64,000 nucleotides of DNA from Stenotrophomonas maltophilia (GCF_002799155.1 NZ_NERD01000001.1:1-64000); one strand, 5' to 3'. Positions 1-10,314 are shown, numbered from the stretch's first letter. A program made the numbers and translations. The notes: generated by a model not told the origin, from the letters alone.

Positions 1-7
1 AAAGCCT

Positions 8-122
8 CCCTGGTGAAATTAGCGCTGTGGAACCACCCGATCCCATCCCGAACTCGGAAGTGAAACGCAGCTGCGCCGATGGTAGTGTGGCTCAAGCCAT
101 GCGAGAGTAGGTCATCGCCAGG
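8..122 (+). rRNA. rrf: 5S ribosomal RNA, copy 1
   Basis: This is the 5S rRNA of the large ribosomal subunit. The 5' end (CCCTGG at 8-13) pairs with CCAGGG at 118-123. The conserved internal blocks GATCCCATCC, GAACTCGGAAGTGAAACG and GGTAGTGTGG are all present. The 23S gene that normally precedes it would lie just outside the window. A strong terminator follows directly. Exact ends are approximate to a few bases. Confidence 0.95.
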
Positions 123-132
123 GTTTATACCC

Positions 133-166
133 AAAACCCCGCTGCTTGCGCAGCGGGGTTTTTCTT
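133..166 (+). terminator. Intrinsic terminator after 5S copy 1
   Basis: A 13-bp perfect stem (133-145 with 150-162), loop TTGC, then a T-rich tail. It ends the rRNA transcript after the first 5S gene, so the second 5S copy may need read-through or its own promoter. Confidence 0.9.
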
Positions 167-255
167 ATTAAGTGAAGGCACTGCATTCTCCGGGTTCCTT
201 CCGCCCCAAGGGCAAGATCGCGAAGCTGGCGCTGCAAGCGCTGCTGCAACCGTCT

Positions 256-370
256 CCCTGGTGAAATTAGCGCTGTGGAACCACCCGATCCCATCCCGAA
301 CTCGGAAGTGAAACGCAGCTGCGCCGATGGTAGTGTGGCTCAAGCCATGCGAGAGTAGGTCATCGCCAGG
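256..370 (+). rRNA. rrf: 5S ribosomal RNA, copy 2
   Basis: A second 5S gene, offset exactly 248 bases from the first and identical to it across the gene body as far as can be read by eye. The duplicated unit also includes a near-identical terminator. The spacer at 167-250 is not obviously repeated. Tandem extra 5S genes at the end of an rRNA operon are known in bacteria. Whether this copy is expressed cannot be told from sequence. Confidence 0.93.
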
Positions 371-380
371 GTTTACACCC

Positions 381-414
381 AAAACCCCGCTGCTCACGCA
401 GCGGGGTTTTTCTT
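381..414 (+). terminator. Intrinsic terminator after 5S copy 2
   Basis: A 13-bp stem (381-393 with 398-410), loop TCAC, followed by a T-run. The stem is the same as that of the first 5S terminator, and only the loop differs. Confidence 0.9.
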
Positions 415-432
415 TATGCGCAGCAAATGCGG

Positions 433-546
433 GTAGTGCCGGCCGCTGGCCGGCAGACGCGTTGATGGAACCGCCGCGAGCGGCGGCGCCAACCAAGGTT
501 GGCGACTACCGATGGCAGAGAGTGCCAACCAAGGTTGGCACCCACC
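433..546. repeat. SMAG-type REP cluster
   Basis: Three short palindromes lie in this gene-free stretch. One at 433-455 starts with GTAG. One at 488-509 ends in CTAC, so it is in the opposite orientation. One at 522-546 carries the same CCAACCAAGGTTGG core. This matches the GTAG-headed REPs known from Stenotrophomonas maltophilia. Confidence 0.8.
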
Positions 547-561
547 AATGGCGGAGCGCAC

Positions 562-590
562 AAAAAAAGCGGCGCCGCGTGGGGCGCCGC
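562..590 (-). terminator. Terminator of the M28 peptidase gene
   Basis: An 8-bp GC-only stem (569-576 with 583-590). Read on the minus strand it is followed by seven T residues (562-568). It lies 38 bases beyond the stop codon of the minus-strand peptidase gene. Confidence 0.85.
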
Positions 591-627
591 TCTGCTCTCA
601 ACGATGTTCAGTCGAACATGGCCTGAT

Positions 628-2337
<1,710 letters not shown>

Positions 2338-2423
2338 CGTCGATTCCTGGAGAACAAAGGGCGGTCGCACATCATGCGCGACCGGTAAAAGCGAGTATCA
2401 CCCAACCGCTGGGTCCGGCGGGT

Positions 2424-3086
2424 TCAGTCGGCCGGTGCCGTTTCGCTATCGAACGGGATTGGCTCGGCACCGGTGACCGGACCGATGCGGGCCGTGCGAT
2501 GCACGTACAGCACCACCTCGCGCTCGAACTGCAGCGGGCCGTCGACCACGGCATTCGGACCGATGATCACGCGTGGCTTGCGGCTGGCGGTCAGCGAGAC
2601 GCTGAAGTTCGGCTTGCGCACATGCACGCCGCCCTTGACCTGCGAACCGATACCGACGGTGATGTCACCGTTGACGGTCTCCACATCCTTGCCGACGCGG
2701 CTTTCCACCAGACCGATGCCGCCGTTCACGGTTTCGACGCCGCCTTCGATCTGGCTGCCGCGATCGGTGAAGATGCTGCCATTGACGGTGCTGACGCCAC
2801 CGCTGGCGATCACTTCGCGGCCCAGGCGCACACCGCCGTTGACTGTTTCGATTTTGCCGGTGCGCGCGCGGTCGGCGACCTTGACCCCGCCGTTGACGGT
2901 GTCGATGCTGCCGGTCTCGACGCCTTCGCCGACGCGGATGCCGCCGTTGACGGTGTCGAGCTTGCCGTAGCGCTGGCCCGGTTCGGCGCTGATGCTGCCG
3001 TTGACCTTGCTGATGTTCTCCTGTGCACAGACCGGCCCGGTGGCCAGCAATACGCCCAACAGCAGCGGAATGGAAAGAGCTTTCAT
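2424..3086 (-). CDS. Secreted protein with seven VNG repeats
   Basis: The function is not known. The 220-residue product has a signal peptide (cleavage likely near Ala21). Seven copies of a repeat centred on (T/K)VNG follow at residues 28, 46, 64, 82, 101, 120 and 138, with a regular 18-19 residue period. Valine and glycine recur at fixed positions, as expected for a beta-solenoid comparable to bactofilins or polymer-forming cytoskeletal folds. The last 70 residues lack the repeat and contain a predicted beta-rich segment. GAGGT precedes the ATG. It is divergent from the EnvC-like gene and about 90 bases upstream of the M28 peptidase, possibly co-transcribed with it. Confidence 0.75.
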   Translation of the reverse strand: MKALSIPLLLGVLLATGPVCAQENISKVNGSISAEPGQRYGKLDTVNGGIRVGEGVETGSIDTVNGGVKVADRARTGKIETVNGGVRLGREVIASGGVSTVNGSIFTDRGSQIEGGVETVNGGIGLVESRVGKDVETVNGDITVGIGSQVKGGVHVRKPNFSVSLTASRKPRVIIGPNAVVDGPLQFEREVVLYVHRTARIGPVTGAEPIPFDSETAPAD

Positions 3087-3181
3087 GGGGACCTCGATGG
3101 ATGTGCGGCTGGCAGGCCGCGTGCGGAGATGTCACCATTCCCCGGTATCCCCCGCAACTGCCTGAAGTCACTGGAAAGCCC

Positions 3182-4480
3182 TTGCGCGACAACGCCTTCC
3201 CATCACGCCGACATCACATCGCCGCTGCGCGCGGCGGGCGCTGCCTGCTGCTGGGGCTGGTCGTGGCGCTGGCCCTGCCGCTGCCGGGTGCCGCGCAGAC
3301 GACCCGCGAGACCGAGCGCAAGCTGCAGAAGCTGCGTACCGAGCTGAAGGGCGTGGCGCAGGAGCGACGGCAGATCGAGGGGCAGCGTGGCCAGGCCTCG
3401 CTGCAGCTGCGCGAGGCCGACGAGAAGGTGGCCCGCACCGGTCGGGCGCTCGCGCAGACCGAAGCCGCGCTGCGCGAGCAGGCCCGGGCCCTGGCCGAAG
3501 CCGAGCAGCGCCGCAGCAGCCTTCAGGGCAACCTCGCCCAACAGCACCGAGAACTGGCCGGGCTGCTGCGCGCGGCCTACCAGCTGGGCACCCATGCACC
3601 GTTGAAGCTGCTGCTGTCGCAGGACACGGTGGCCGACGCCAACCGCGCCCTGGCCTACCATCGCTACCTGCAGCGCGAACGTGCGCGGCGCATCACGACG
3701 CTGACGGCCGACCTGAAGGAACTGGAAGGGCTGCAGGCGCAGATCGCCGAGCGCAAGCAGAAGCTGCAGGGTACACAGCAGGACCAAAAGCAGCAGGCTG
3801 CGGCGCTGGAAGCCGACCGTCGCGATCGCGCGAAGACCGTGGCCTCGCTGGACGAGCGCTTCAAGGACCAGCGCGAGAAGGAACAGGCACTGGGCCAGGA
3901 CGCCAAGGCGCTGGAAACGCTGCTGGCCAACCTGCGTGCTGCTGCCGCCCGCGCCGAAGCCGAGCGTCGCGCGGCTGCACGTCGAGCCGCCGCCGAAAAG
4001 GCCGCTGCCGAGCGGGCTGCACGCCAGGCCGCGGCGCAGGGACGGCCACCGCCGCCAACCAAGGTCCCGCCTGCGGTGGCATCGGCACCGGCGCCGAAGG
4101 TCGGCGGCCTGGGCTGGCCGTTGTCCGGCAACCTGCTGGCCCGCTATGGCGGCAAGCTGCCCGATGGCCGTACCAGCAGCGGCGTGCTGATCGGTGCGCC
4201 GGCCGGCAGCACCGTCACCGCGGTGGCCGACGGTACCGTGGTGTTCTCCGATTGGATGACCGGCTACGGCATGATCCTGATCGTCGACCACGGCAACGGC
4301 TACATGAGCCTGTACGCCCACAACGACACCCTGCTGAAGGATGCCGGCGCGCGGGTCAGCCGTGGCGATGCGGTGGCCAAGGTCGGCAATTCCGGCGGCC
4401 AGGGCGTTACCGCGCTGTACTTCGAGCTGCGCCGTGGCGGGCAGCCGGTGAATCCGGACAGCTGGCTGCAGCGGCGCTGA
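3182..4480 (+). CDS. envC: EnvC-like murein hydrolase activator
   Basis: This is a periplasmic coiled-coil/LytM-fold protein that in other bacteria activates the amidases splitting septal peptidoglycan. A signal peptide is followed by long coiled-coil segments (about residues 35-260), an Ala/Pro-rich hinge, and a C-terminal M23/LytM domain (about 315-430). The M23 metal ligands are missing: the usual HxGxD is SSGVLIG, and the HLHFE motif reads ALYFE. This fits a non-catalytic activator rather than an endopeptidase. The start is uncertain. No ATG gives a sensible signal peptide. TTG at 3182, preceded by GGAAAG, does, and gives 432 residues, normal for the family. It precedes the S41 protease gene, the common envC-ctpA order. 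Confidence 0.85.
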   Translation: MRDNAFPSRRHHIAAARGGRCLLLGLVVALALPLPGAAQTTRETERKLQKLRTELKGVAQERRQIEGQRGQASLQLREADEKVARTGRALAQTEAALREQARALAEAEQRRSSLQGNLAQQHRELAGLLRAAYQLGTHAPLKLLLSQDTVADANRALAYHRYLQRERARRITTLTADLKELEGLQAQIAERKQKLQGTQQDQKQQAAALEADRRDRAKTVASLDERFKDQREKEQALGQDAKALETLLANLRAAAARAEAERRAAARRAAAEKAAAERAARQAAAQGRPPPPTKVPPAVASAPAPKVGGLGWPLSGNLLARYGGKLPDGRTSSGVLIGAPAGSTVTAVADGTVVFSDWMTGYGMILIVDHGNGYMSLYAHNDTLLKDAGARVSRGDAVAKVGNSGGQGVTALYFELRRGGQPVNPDSWLQRR

Positions 4481-4587
4481 ATCCGGTTCGCCGCGTGCGG
4501 GCCGGATTCAACGGGAATTTAGCTGTGCTTCGCGCATAATCGGTGCATGTGCCTTGGGCACCATGCCACCGTCGACAGGAGTGATCC

Positions 4588-6021
4588 ATGCGCGCAGCCC
4601 GTACCGCCACCCTCTTGCTGGCCCTGTTGCCAGCGCTGTCCTGGGCGCAGCAGACCGCGCCCGCCCCGAGCCAGGAAACCAGCGGGCAGGCAGCGAACAG
4701 CGAGGAGGCGGTGACCTCGAAGGTGCCGCTGGAGGACATCCGCCGTTTCGTGGCCGTGTACAACGCGGTGCGTGCCGCCTATGTCGATCCGGTCGATGAC
4801 AAGAAGTTGATGCAGTCGGCCGTGCGTGGCCTGCTGCTCGACCTCGATCCGCACAGCACCTACTTCAACAAGGAAGACGCGCAGGCCTTCGACGAGCAGG
4901 CCAATGGCGCCTACGAGGGCATCGGCGTGGAGCTGCAGCAGCAGCCGGACAATGCCAGCATGAAGGTGATCTCGCCGATCGACGACACGCCGGCGGCCAA
5001 GGCCGGTATCCTCGCCGGTGACCTGATCATCGCCATCGACGGCAAGCCGATCAGCGCCATCGATGCCAGTGAACCGCTGCGCGGCCCCGCAGGCAGCAAG
5101 GTGGTGCTGACCATCGTGCGCGAAGGCAAGCCGAAGCCGTTCGACGTGAGCCTGACCCGCCAGACCATCCGTGTGACCAGCGTGCGCAGCCGCCTGCTGG
5201 AACCGGGCTATGGCTACATCCGCCTGAGTACCTTCCAGGCCGATACCGGTTCGGATTTCCAGAAGCACGTGCAGCAGCTGCAGAAGCAGTCCGGTGGTCA
5301 GCTCAAGGGCCTGGTGCTGGACCTGCGCAGCAACCCGGGTGGCCTGCTGACCGCTGCGGTGCAGGTGGCCGATGATCTGCTCGACAAGGGCAACATCGTC
5401 AGTACCCGTGGCCGCATCAGCATCAGTGATGCACGCTTCGACGCGACCCCGGGCGACCTGCTGAAGGGCGCACCGGTGGTCGTGCTGGCCGACGCCGGCT
5501 CGGCCAGCGCATCGGAAGTGCTGGCCGGCGCGCTGCGCGACAACAAGCGTGCCCGCGTGGTCGGCAGCCGCACCTTCGGCAAGGGCTCGGTACAGACGGT
5601 GCTGCCGCTGGACAACGGGGATTCGGTGAAGCTGACCACGGCGCGTTATTACACGCCCAGTGGCAAGTCGATCCAGGCCACCGGCATCGTGCCGGACGTT
5701 GAACTGAAGCCCGCCGCCACGCCGGCGGAGGATGCGCTGCCGGCCAGCCTGAGCGATTACAGCGAAGCGACCCTGCCGGGACATCTGCGCGGCGACGACG
5801 AAGGCACCGAGGGCTACCATGCCGGTGCGGTGCTGCCGGGTGATGGCCCGATCAACGACGCATTGGCCGAGCTGAAGAATCCGGGTTCGGTGGCTGCACG
5901 GTTGAAGGCCGAAGCGGCGAAGGCAGATGCGGCCAAGGCCACGAAGGCTGCAGCGAAGCCGGAAGCAAAGCCGGAAGCAAGACCGGAAGCAAAGCCTGCA
6001 GAGATCCCGGCCAAGCCTTGA
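4588..6021 (+). CDS. ctpA: S41 family carboxyl-terminal processing protease
   Basis: This is a periplasmic serine protease (477 residues) of the Ctp/Prc class that trims proteins at C-termini. In order it has a signal peptide (about 1-20), a PDZ domain (about 105-190) with the GIGVEL motif, and an S41 catalytic core. The catalytic dyad is visible as the serine of GSASASE (about 307) and Lys332 in FGKGSVQT. The last 50 residues are a low-complexity Lys/Ala/Pro/Glu tail, which looks disordered. ACAGGAG precedes the ATG. The gene lies 107 bases after envC. In other species Ctp proteases control murein hydrolases, so co-location with an amidase activator fits cell-wall remodelling. Confidence 0.93.
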   Translation: MRAARTATLLLALLPALSWAQQTAPAPSQETSGQAANSEEAVTSKVPLEDIRRFVAVYNAVRAAYVDPVDDKKLMQSAVRGLLLDLDPHSTYFNKEDAQAFDEQANGAYEGIGVELQQQPDNASMKVISPIDDTPAAKAGILAGDLIIAIDGKPISAIDASEPLRGPAGSKVVLTIVREGKPKPFDVSLTRQTIRVTSVRSRLLEPGYGYIRLSTFQADTGSDFQKHVQQLQKQSGGQLKGLVLDLRSNPGGLLTAAVQVADDLLDKGNIVSTRGRISISDARFDATPGDLLKGAPVVVLADAGSASASEVLAGALRDNKRARVVGSRTFGKGSVQTVLPLDNGDSVKLTTARYYTPSGKSIQATGIVPDVELKPAATPAEDALPASLSDYSEATLPGHLRGDDEGTEGYHAGAVLPGDGPINDALAELKNPGSVAARLKAEAAKADAAKATKAAAKPEAKPEARPEAKPAEIPAKP

Positions 6022-6061
6022 TGGCGTAGCGTCGCGCCATGCCCGACTGATTTCCGAACGC

Positions 6062-6082
6062 TGCCCGAGCATGGCTCGGGCA
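6062..6082. terminator. Hairpin between convergent genes
   Basis: A 9-bp perfect stem (6062-6070 with 6074-6082) with a 3-base loop sits between the convergent ctpA and rhomboid genes. No U-tract follows on either strand. It may act as a weak bidirectional terminator or be a REP remnant. Confidence 0.45.
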
Positions 6083-6107
6083 TTCCGCAGAACCCGGCAA
6101 GCGGACG

Positions 6108-6800
6108 CTAGAACCCGTGCCGCTTGCGCAGCCGGCGCGCGATCGCCGCGCGCACGTACACGCCATACAGCAGGCCGAACAGGAAGCCGCCGATGTGGGC
6201 CCACCAGGCCACCATGCCGAAGCTGGGGCCGATATGGGCGAATACCACCTGCAGCGCGGCCCAGACGCCGATGAGCAGATAGGCCGGGGCGCGTACGAAC
6301 TCCAGGAACAGGCCAAGCGGGATCACCACGCCCAGCCGGGCACCCGGGAACAGGGCCAGATAGGCGCCGATCAGCGCCGACACCGCGCCACTGGCACCGA
6401 TGATGATCTGATCCGGGCTGCCCATGGTGTAGATCGCCACCAGGTTGGACACCGCGCCGCCCACCAGGAACAGCAGCAGCAACCGCCATGGCCCCAGCAC
6501 CCGCTCTGCGGGCAGGCCGAAGATCAGCAGGAACACCAGGTTGCCCAGCAGATGCGACCAGTCGGCATGCAGGAACAGGGCGGTGAACAGCCGCAGCACG
6601 CTGCCGTCCTGCAGGGTCGCCCACCAGTCCAGCGGGTGGGTCAGGCCGGTGGACAGGGCGCCCCAGTCCAGCCAGAGGCTGCCGCGGGCATCGTCCGGGC
6701 GCGAGATCGACCACAGGAACGCCAGCCACAATGACGCGAACAGCACGGGCGTGGCCCAGCGCAGGGCCGCCTTCTTGCGCGACGGGAGGGAGACGAACAT
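6108..6800 (-). CDS. Rhomboid family intramembrane serine protease
   Basis: This is an inner-membrane protease (230 residues) that cleaves membrane-spanning substrates. Six or more hydrophobic segments are evident. The catalytic serine is in the family motif GASG (Ser137), and the histidine partner is His202 in WWAHIGG. The structural HxxxN motif (His83, Asn87) is also present, so the enzyme should be active. A basic cytoplasmic tail follows the last helix. The gene stands alone, convergent with ctpA and divergent from the FadL porin gene. Confidence 0.9.
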   Translation of the reverse strand: MFVSLPSRKKAALRWATPVLFASLWLAFLWSISRPDDARGSLWLDWGALSTGLTHPLDWWATLQDGSVLRLFTALFLHADWSHLLGNLVFLLIFGLPAERVLGPWRLLLLFLVGGAVSNLVAIYTMGSPDQIIIGASGAVSALIGAYLALFPGARLGVVIPLGLFLEFVRAPAYLLIGVWAALQVVFAHIGPSFGMVAWWAHIGGFLFGLLYGVYVRAAIARRLRKRHGF

Positions 6801-6882
6801 GGGTATAAGCCTAGCGTGGCGACGCCTGCGGCGGGGATTGTCCTGTTCAGCTTTTGAGACGAAAAAAGCGCAGCTGCTGTTA

Positions 6883-6910
6883 TTGTTTCATTAACAGCTC
6901 TGGGTAATAC
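6883..6910 (+). promoter_or_regulatory. Candidate sigma-70 promoter of the FadL-type porin gene
   Basis: TTGTTT (6883-6888) and TAATAC (6905-6910) are separated by 16 bases. They lie in an unusually AT-rich patch about 115 bases before the start codon, which leaves a long leader. Called by eye only. Confidence 0.5.
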
Positions 6911-7026
6911 TCGCATACGGCGTCGTATGTCGGGAGGGGAATCCGGCGCGCTCCGAAGGGCCCCAGGGCCGGCCGGGCGCAGGCGCACTCAGAGCAACAT
7001 CACCGCTTACCGGAGAGAGAACTACG

Positions 7027-8454
7027 ATGCAAACCGCTTCCACCATTGCCCGTCTGACCCTGCTGGCCGTCGGCGTTGCCGGTGCGCTGGCTGCCGCCGA
7101 TGCCAACGCCGCCGCCTTCCAGCTGAAGGAAAACAGCGCCAAGGGCCTCGGCCGCGCGTTCGCCGGCTCCACTTCGGCCGAAGGCGACGCCTCGGTCATC
7201 GCCACCAACCCGGCCTCCATGCGCCTGCTCGACGGCACCATGCTGCAGGGCGACGTCAGCGCCATCAGCTTCGGCGCCAAGTTCCGTGGCCAGGGCAAGT
7301 ACGCCAATGGCGCTCCGATTTCCGGCGGCAATGGCGGCGACGCCGGCATGATCGCCCCGGTCCCGGCGGCCTATTTCCACGTGCCGTTCGGCGAGAACGA
7401 CAACATGCACTTCGGTGTGTCGCTGTCGGTGCCGTTCGGCTTCAAGACCGAATACGACCGTGACTGGGTCGGCCGCTACAACGGCGTAAAGACCGAACTG
7501 CAGGCCGTCGACCTGGGCGCCGCGTTCTCCTACGACGTGAACCCGTACCTGTCCTTCGGTGCGTCGGTGTTCGTCGAGCGCCTGGACGTTGACCTGACCA
7601 GCGCCGTCGATGCCGGCACCGCCATCAACGCCAGCGCCCAGCAGCGTGCTGCTGCCACCGTGCTGGCCCGTGGCGGCACCCAGGCCCAGGCCGCTGCCGC
7701 TGCCCGCCAGGCCGGTATCCAGGCTGCCCAGCTGGGCTTCTCGCCGGGTACCGCCGATGGCTACCTGCGCATCAAGGGCGACGAAATGTCCGTGGGTTAC
7801 ACCCTGGGCATGACCGTCAGCCCGGTGGAAGGCACCAACATCGCCTTCAGCTACCGCTCGGAAGTGGAACACAAGATCACCGACGGCAAGGCCGACTTCA
7901 CCATGACCCCGGCTGCGGCCGCGTTCCTGGCCAGTGCTGCCCCGGGTACCTTCGTTGACAGCAACGGCCGTGCCACCATCACCCTGCCGGCCAGCGCCAC
8001 CGTCAGCGTCACCCACCGCGTGAACGATCAGTGGAAGATCATGGCCGACGTCTCGCGCACCGCGTGGAGCAAGTTCGACCAGGTCACTGTCGACTATGAC
8101 TCCAACCAGCCGGACAGCGTGCTGCCGTTCCACTACCGCGACACCACCTTCGCGTCGATCGGTACCGAGTACCGCATGAACGAGAAGCTGACCCTGCGTG
8201 GCGGTCTCGCTTACGACCAGACCCCGACCACCGACGTCCACCGCGACGTGCGCGTGCCGGACACCACCCGCAAGTGGCTGTCTCTGGGCCTGACCTACGC
8301 GGCTTCGGACAAGATGGAATACAGCGTGGGCTACACCCACCTGTTCACCAAGGATCCGAACATCACCTCGACCTCGGCCACCGGCAACACCGTGACCGGC
8401 AAGTACAAGGTGACCGGCGACGTGCTGGCGGCTTCGATGCAGTACAAGTTCTGA
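7027..8454 (+). CDS. FadL/OmpP1 family outer-membrane transporter
   Basis: This is an outer-membrane beta-barrel (475 residues) for long-chain fatty acids or other hydrophobic compounds. The signal peptide ends near AANA|AAFQ. The mature N-terminus carries the FadL hallmark: AAFQLKENSAKGLGRAFAG, then NPAS, which forms the hatch. The C-terminus ends in Phe (MQYKF), as required for barrel insertion. An Ala/Gln-rich extracellular insertion occupies about residues 198-240 and could be a variable loop. A GAGAGA site precedes the ATG. Its own promoter and terminator make it monocistronic. The substrate cannot be assigned from sequence. Confidence 0.92.
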   Translation: MQTASTIARLTLLAVGVAGALAAADANAAAFQLKENSAKGLGRAFAGSTSAEGDASVIATNPASMRLLDGTMLQGDVSAISFGAKFRGQGKYANGAPISGGNGGDAGMIAPVPAAYFHVPFGENDNMHFGVSLSVPFGFKTEYDRDWVGRYNGVKTELQAVDLGAAFSYDVNPYLSFGASVFVERLDVDLTSAVDAGTAINASAQQRAAATVLARGGTQAQAAAAARQAGIQAAQLGFSPGTADGYLRIKGDEMSVGYTLGMTVSPVEGTNIAFSYRSEVEHKITDGKADFTMTPAAAAFLASAAPGTFVDSNGRATITLPASATVSVTHRVNDQWKIMADVSRTAWSKFDQVTVDYDSNQPDSVLPFHYRDTTFASIGTEYRMNEKLTLRGGLAYDQTPTTDVHRDVRVPDTTRKWLSLGLTYAASDKMEYSVGYTHLFTKDPNITSTSATGNTVTGKYKVTGDVLAASMQYKF

Positions 8455-8484
8455 TTCAGGCGATTGCCTGAAACAGTACGCAGG

Positions 8485-8513
8485 AGGCCCCGCGCGAGCG
8501 GGGCCTTCTTTTT
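8485..8513 (+). terminator. Intrinsic terminator of the FadL-type gene
   Basis: A 9-bp stem (8485-8493 with 8498-8506), GCGA loop and a TTCTTTTT tail, 30 bases after the stop codon. Confidence 0.92.
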
Positions 8514-8531
8514 GTGGGGACGGTCTGGGGC

Positions 8532-8550
8532 ATCCACCCACGGCGTGGAT
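8532..8550. repeat. Short palindrome, ATCCAC/GTGGAT core
   Basis: A small inverted repeat with the same ATCCAC...GTGGAT arms as the elements at 22411-22429 and 50564-50586. It belongs to the REP population of this genome. It lies just upstream of pnuC. Confidence 0.6.
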
Positions 8551-8595
8551 CTGCCGGGTTGTCCACGCAGCGCACGGATCCACGACAATAGCGTC

Positions 8596-9195
8596 ATGAA
8601 CCTGTCCGACTCGAACTTCCAGCTGGAGCTGGCTGCCAACATCGCCGTCGCCGGCTCGATCCTGCTGGCCGGCCGCAACAACGTGCACACCTGGTGGCTG
8701 GGCATCGTCGGCTGCGCCTTGTTTGCTGCCGTGTTCGAACGATCGCACCTGTACGCGGACATGGTGCTGCAGTTCTTTTTCATCGCCATCAGTGTGCTGG
8801 GCTGGTGGCAGTGGCTGCGCGGCGACCATGGCGCGCCGCTGCCGATCACTTCGCTGCGCCCGCGGGCATGGGCCTGGCTGGCGCCACTGGCGGTGGTGGC
8901 CACGTTCGGCTACGGCTGGATGCTGACCCGCCTGACCAATGCCTATGCGCCGTATATCGATTCGGCGGTGCTGGTGCTGAGCGTGATCGCGCAGATCCTG
9001 ATGATGCGGCGCAAGCTGGAATCGTGGTGGGTTTGGCTGCTGGTGAACACCGTTGCAGTGCCGCTGTACTACAGCCGTGGCCTGCATCTGACCTCGATCC
9101 TGTATGTGGGCTTCTGGATCAACGCGCTGGTGGCACTGCGCCATTGGCGGCATCTGATGCGCGACGAGGCAAGGGCGGCCGATGCCGCTGCCTGA
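8596..9195 (+). CDS. pnuC: Nicotinamide riboside transporter PnuC
   Basis: This is an inner-membrane facilitator for nicotinamide riboside, feeding NAD salvage. It has 199 residues and about seven hydrophobic segments. The family's tryptophan-rich substrate motifs are visible: GWWQWLRG near residue 75 and ESWWVWLLVN near 140. The start is ATG at 8596, because the longer upstream frame runs through the preceding terminator and has no Shine-Dalgarno. The gene overlaps the following nadR by 14 bases, so the two are co-translated. In PnuC systems the imported riboside is trapped by phosphorylation, which is exactly what the neighbour supplies. Confidence 0.93.
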   Translation: MNLSDSNFQLELAANIAVAGSILLAGRNNVHTWWLGIVGCALFAAVFERSHLYADMVLQFFFIAISVLGWWQWLRGDHGAPLPITSLRPRAWAWLAPLAVVATFGYGWMLTRLTNAYAPYIDSAVLVLSVIAQILMMRRKLESWWVWLLVNTVAVPLYYSRGLHLTSILYVGFWINALVALRHWRHLMRDEARAADAAA

Positions 9196-10249
9196 GCGCG
9201 CTGCGCGGGGGCTGGTGGTGGGCAAGTTCTGCCCGCTGCACCTCGGCCATGAACGACTGATCGACTTCGCTGCCGCGCGCTGCGTGCATCTGCTGGTGAT
9301 CGGCTGGTCGCAGCCGGGCTTTGCCGGCTACAGCGCCGAGCGCCGTGAGCGCTGGCTGCGTGCGCGTTTCCCGCAGGCGACGGTGGCGGTGCTTGACGAC
9401 GCGCGACTGGCGGCATTGTGCATGCAGCATGGCTTGCCAGTGCGAGCCCTGCCGCAGGACAGTGATGACGAACAGGTGCAGCGGGACTTCACCGCGTGGC
9501 TGTGCCTGAACCTGTTCGGAGGGCCAGTGCAGACGGTGTACACCGGCGAGGACTACGGCGATGGTTTTGCCGCAGCGATGGCCGCGCACTTCCATGCACC
9601 GGTGCAGCACCAGCGGCTGGAGCGCAGCCGCGATGTCGGCCAGCCCAGCGGCACCCGGCTTCGCGCCGATCCGCATGCGCTTCGCCACGGCCTGTCGCCG
9701 CAGGTGTACGCGGACTACGTGCAGCGCGTGGCCTTCATCGGTGGCGAATCCACCGGCAAGACCACGCTGGCGCGGGTGCTGGCCGAGCGGATGGGCACGA
9801 CGTGGGTCGCGGAATTCGGGCGCACGCTGTGGGAAATGCAGGGCGGTGACCTGCGCGAACCGGACCTGCTGCGTATCGCCGAAGAGCAGCCCCGGCGTGA
9901 GGATGCGGCGGCGCTGACGGCGCATCGCTGGTTGTTCTGCGATACCACGCCGCTGGTGACGCTGGGCTACAGCGGCTGGATGTTTGGTACGGCACCGGAG
10001 GCACTGCGGCAGGCTGCACTGCGGCCGTACGACTTGTTGTTCCTGTGTGCGCCGGATATCCCGTTCGACCAGGACGGCACGCGGCTGGGGGAGGCATTCC
10101 GGGCGCAGCAGCATGCGTGGTACGTGCACGAGTTGCAGGCGCGGGGAGTCGAGTACGTGCTGCTGGAGGGCGACCTGGAAGCGCGCATCGCGAGGGTGCG
10201 GCACGAGCTGGCCAAGCTTACGGACAGCCGGTTCAGTGTGGCGGCATGA
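9182..10249 (+). CDS. nadR: NadR-type NMN adenylyltransferase / ribosylnicotinamide kinase
   Basis: This bifunctional cytoplasmic enzyme (355 residues) phosphorylates nicotinamide riboside to NMN and adenylylates NMN to NAD. The N-terminal nucleotidyltransferase domain shows HLGH (20-23) and the distal SRD...SGTRLR signature (about 148-161). The C-terminal kinase domain starts with the P-loop GGESTGKTT (187-195). The N-terminal helix-turn-helix of enterobacterial NadR is absent, so it should not act as a repressor. It overlaps pnuC, forming a two-gene NAD-salvage operon that ends at a terminator near 10290. Confidence 0.93.
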   Translation: MPLPERAARGLVVGKFCPLHLGHERLIDFAAARCVHLLVIGWSQPGFAGYSAERRERWLRARFPQATVAVLDDARLAALCMQHGLPVRALPQDSDDEQVQRDFTAWLCLNLFGGPVQTVYTGEDYGDGFAAAMAAHFHAPVQHQRLERSRDVGQPSGTRLRADPHALRHGLSPQVYADYVQRVAFIGGESTGKTTLARVLAERMGTTWVAEFGRTLWEMQGGDLREPDLLRIAEEQPRREDAAALTAHRWLFCDTTPLVTLGYSGWMFGTAPEALRQAALRPYDLLFLCAPDIPFDQDGTRLGEAFRAQQHAWYVHELQARGVEYVLLEGDLEARIARVRHELAKLTDSRFSVAA

Positions 10250-10287
10250 TCGTCGCCGGGTATGGCCCAGCGCTACCGGCAAAGCAC

Positions 10288-10314
10288 AAAAAACCCCGCT
10301 TTCGCGGGGTTTTT
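10288..10314. terminator. Bidirectional intrinsic terminator between nadR and putA
   Basis: A 10-bp stem (10290-10299 with 10304-10313), loop TTTC. A-rich and T-rich flanks let it work in both directions for the convergent nadR and putA genes. Confidence 0.92.

Noticed and set aside
8520..8595. NAD-responsive riboswitch or regulator site before pnuC
   Set aside because: Only a REP-like palindrome is visible in the 75-base leader. No conserved riboswitch layout or NrtR-type site could be recognised.
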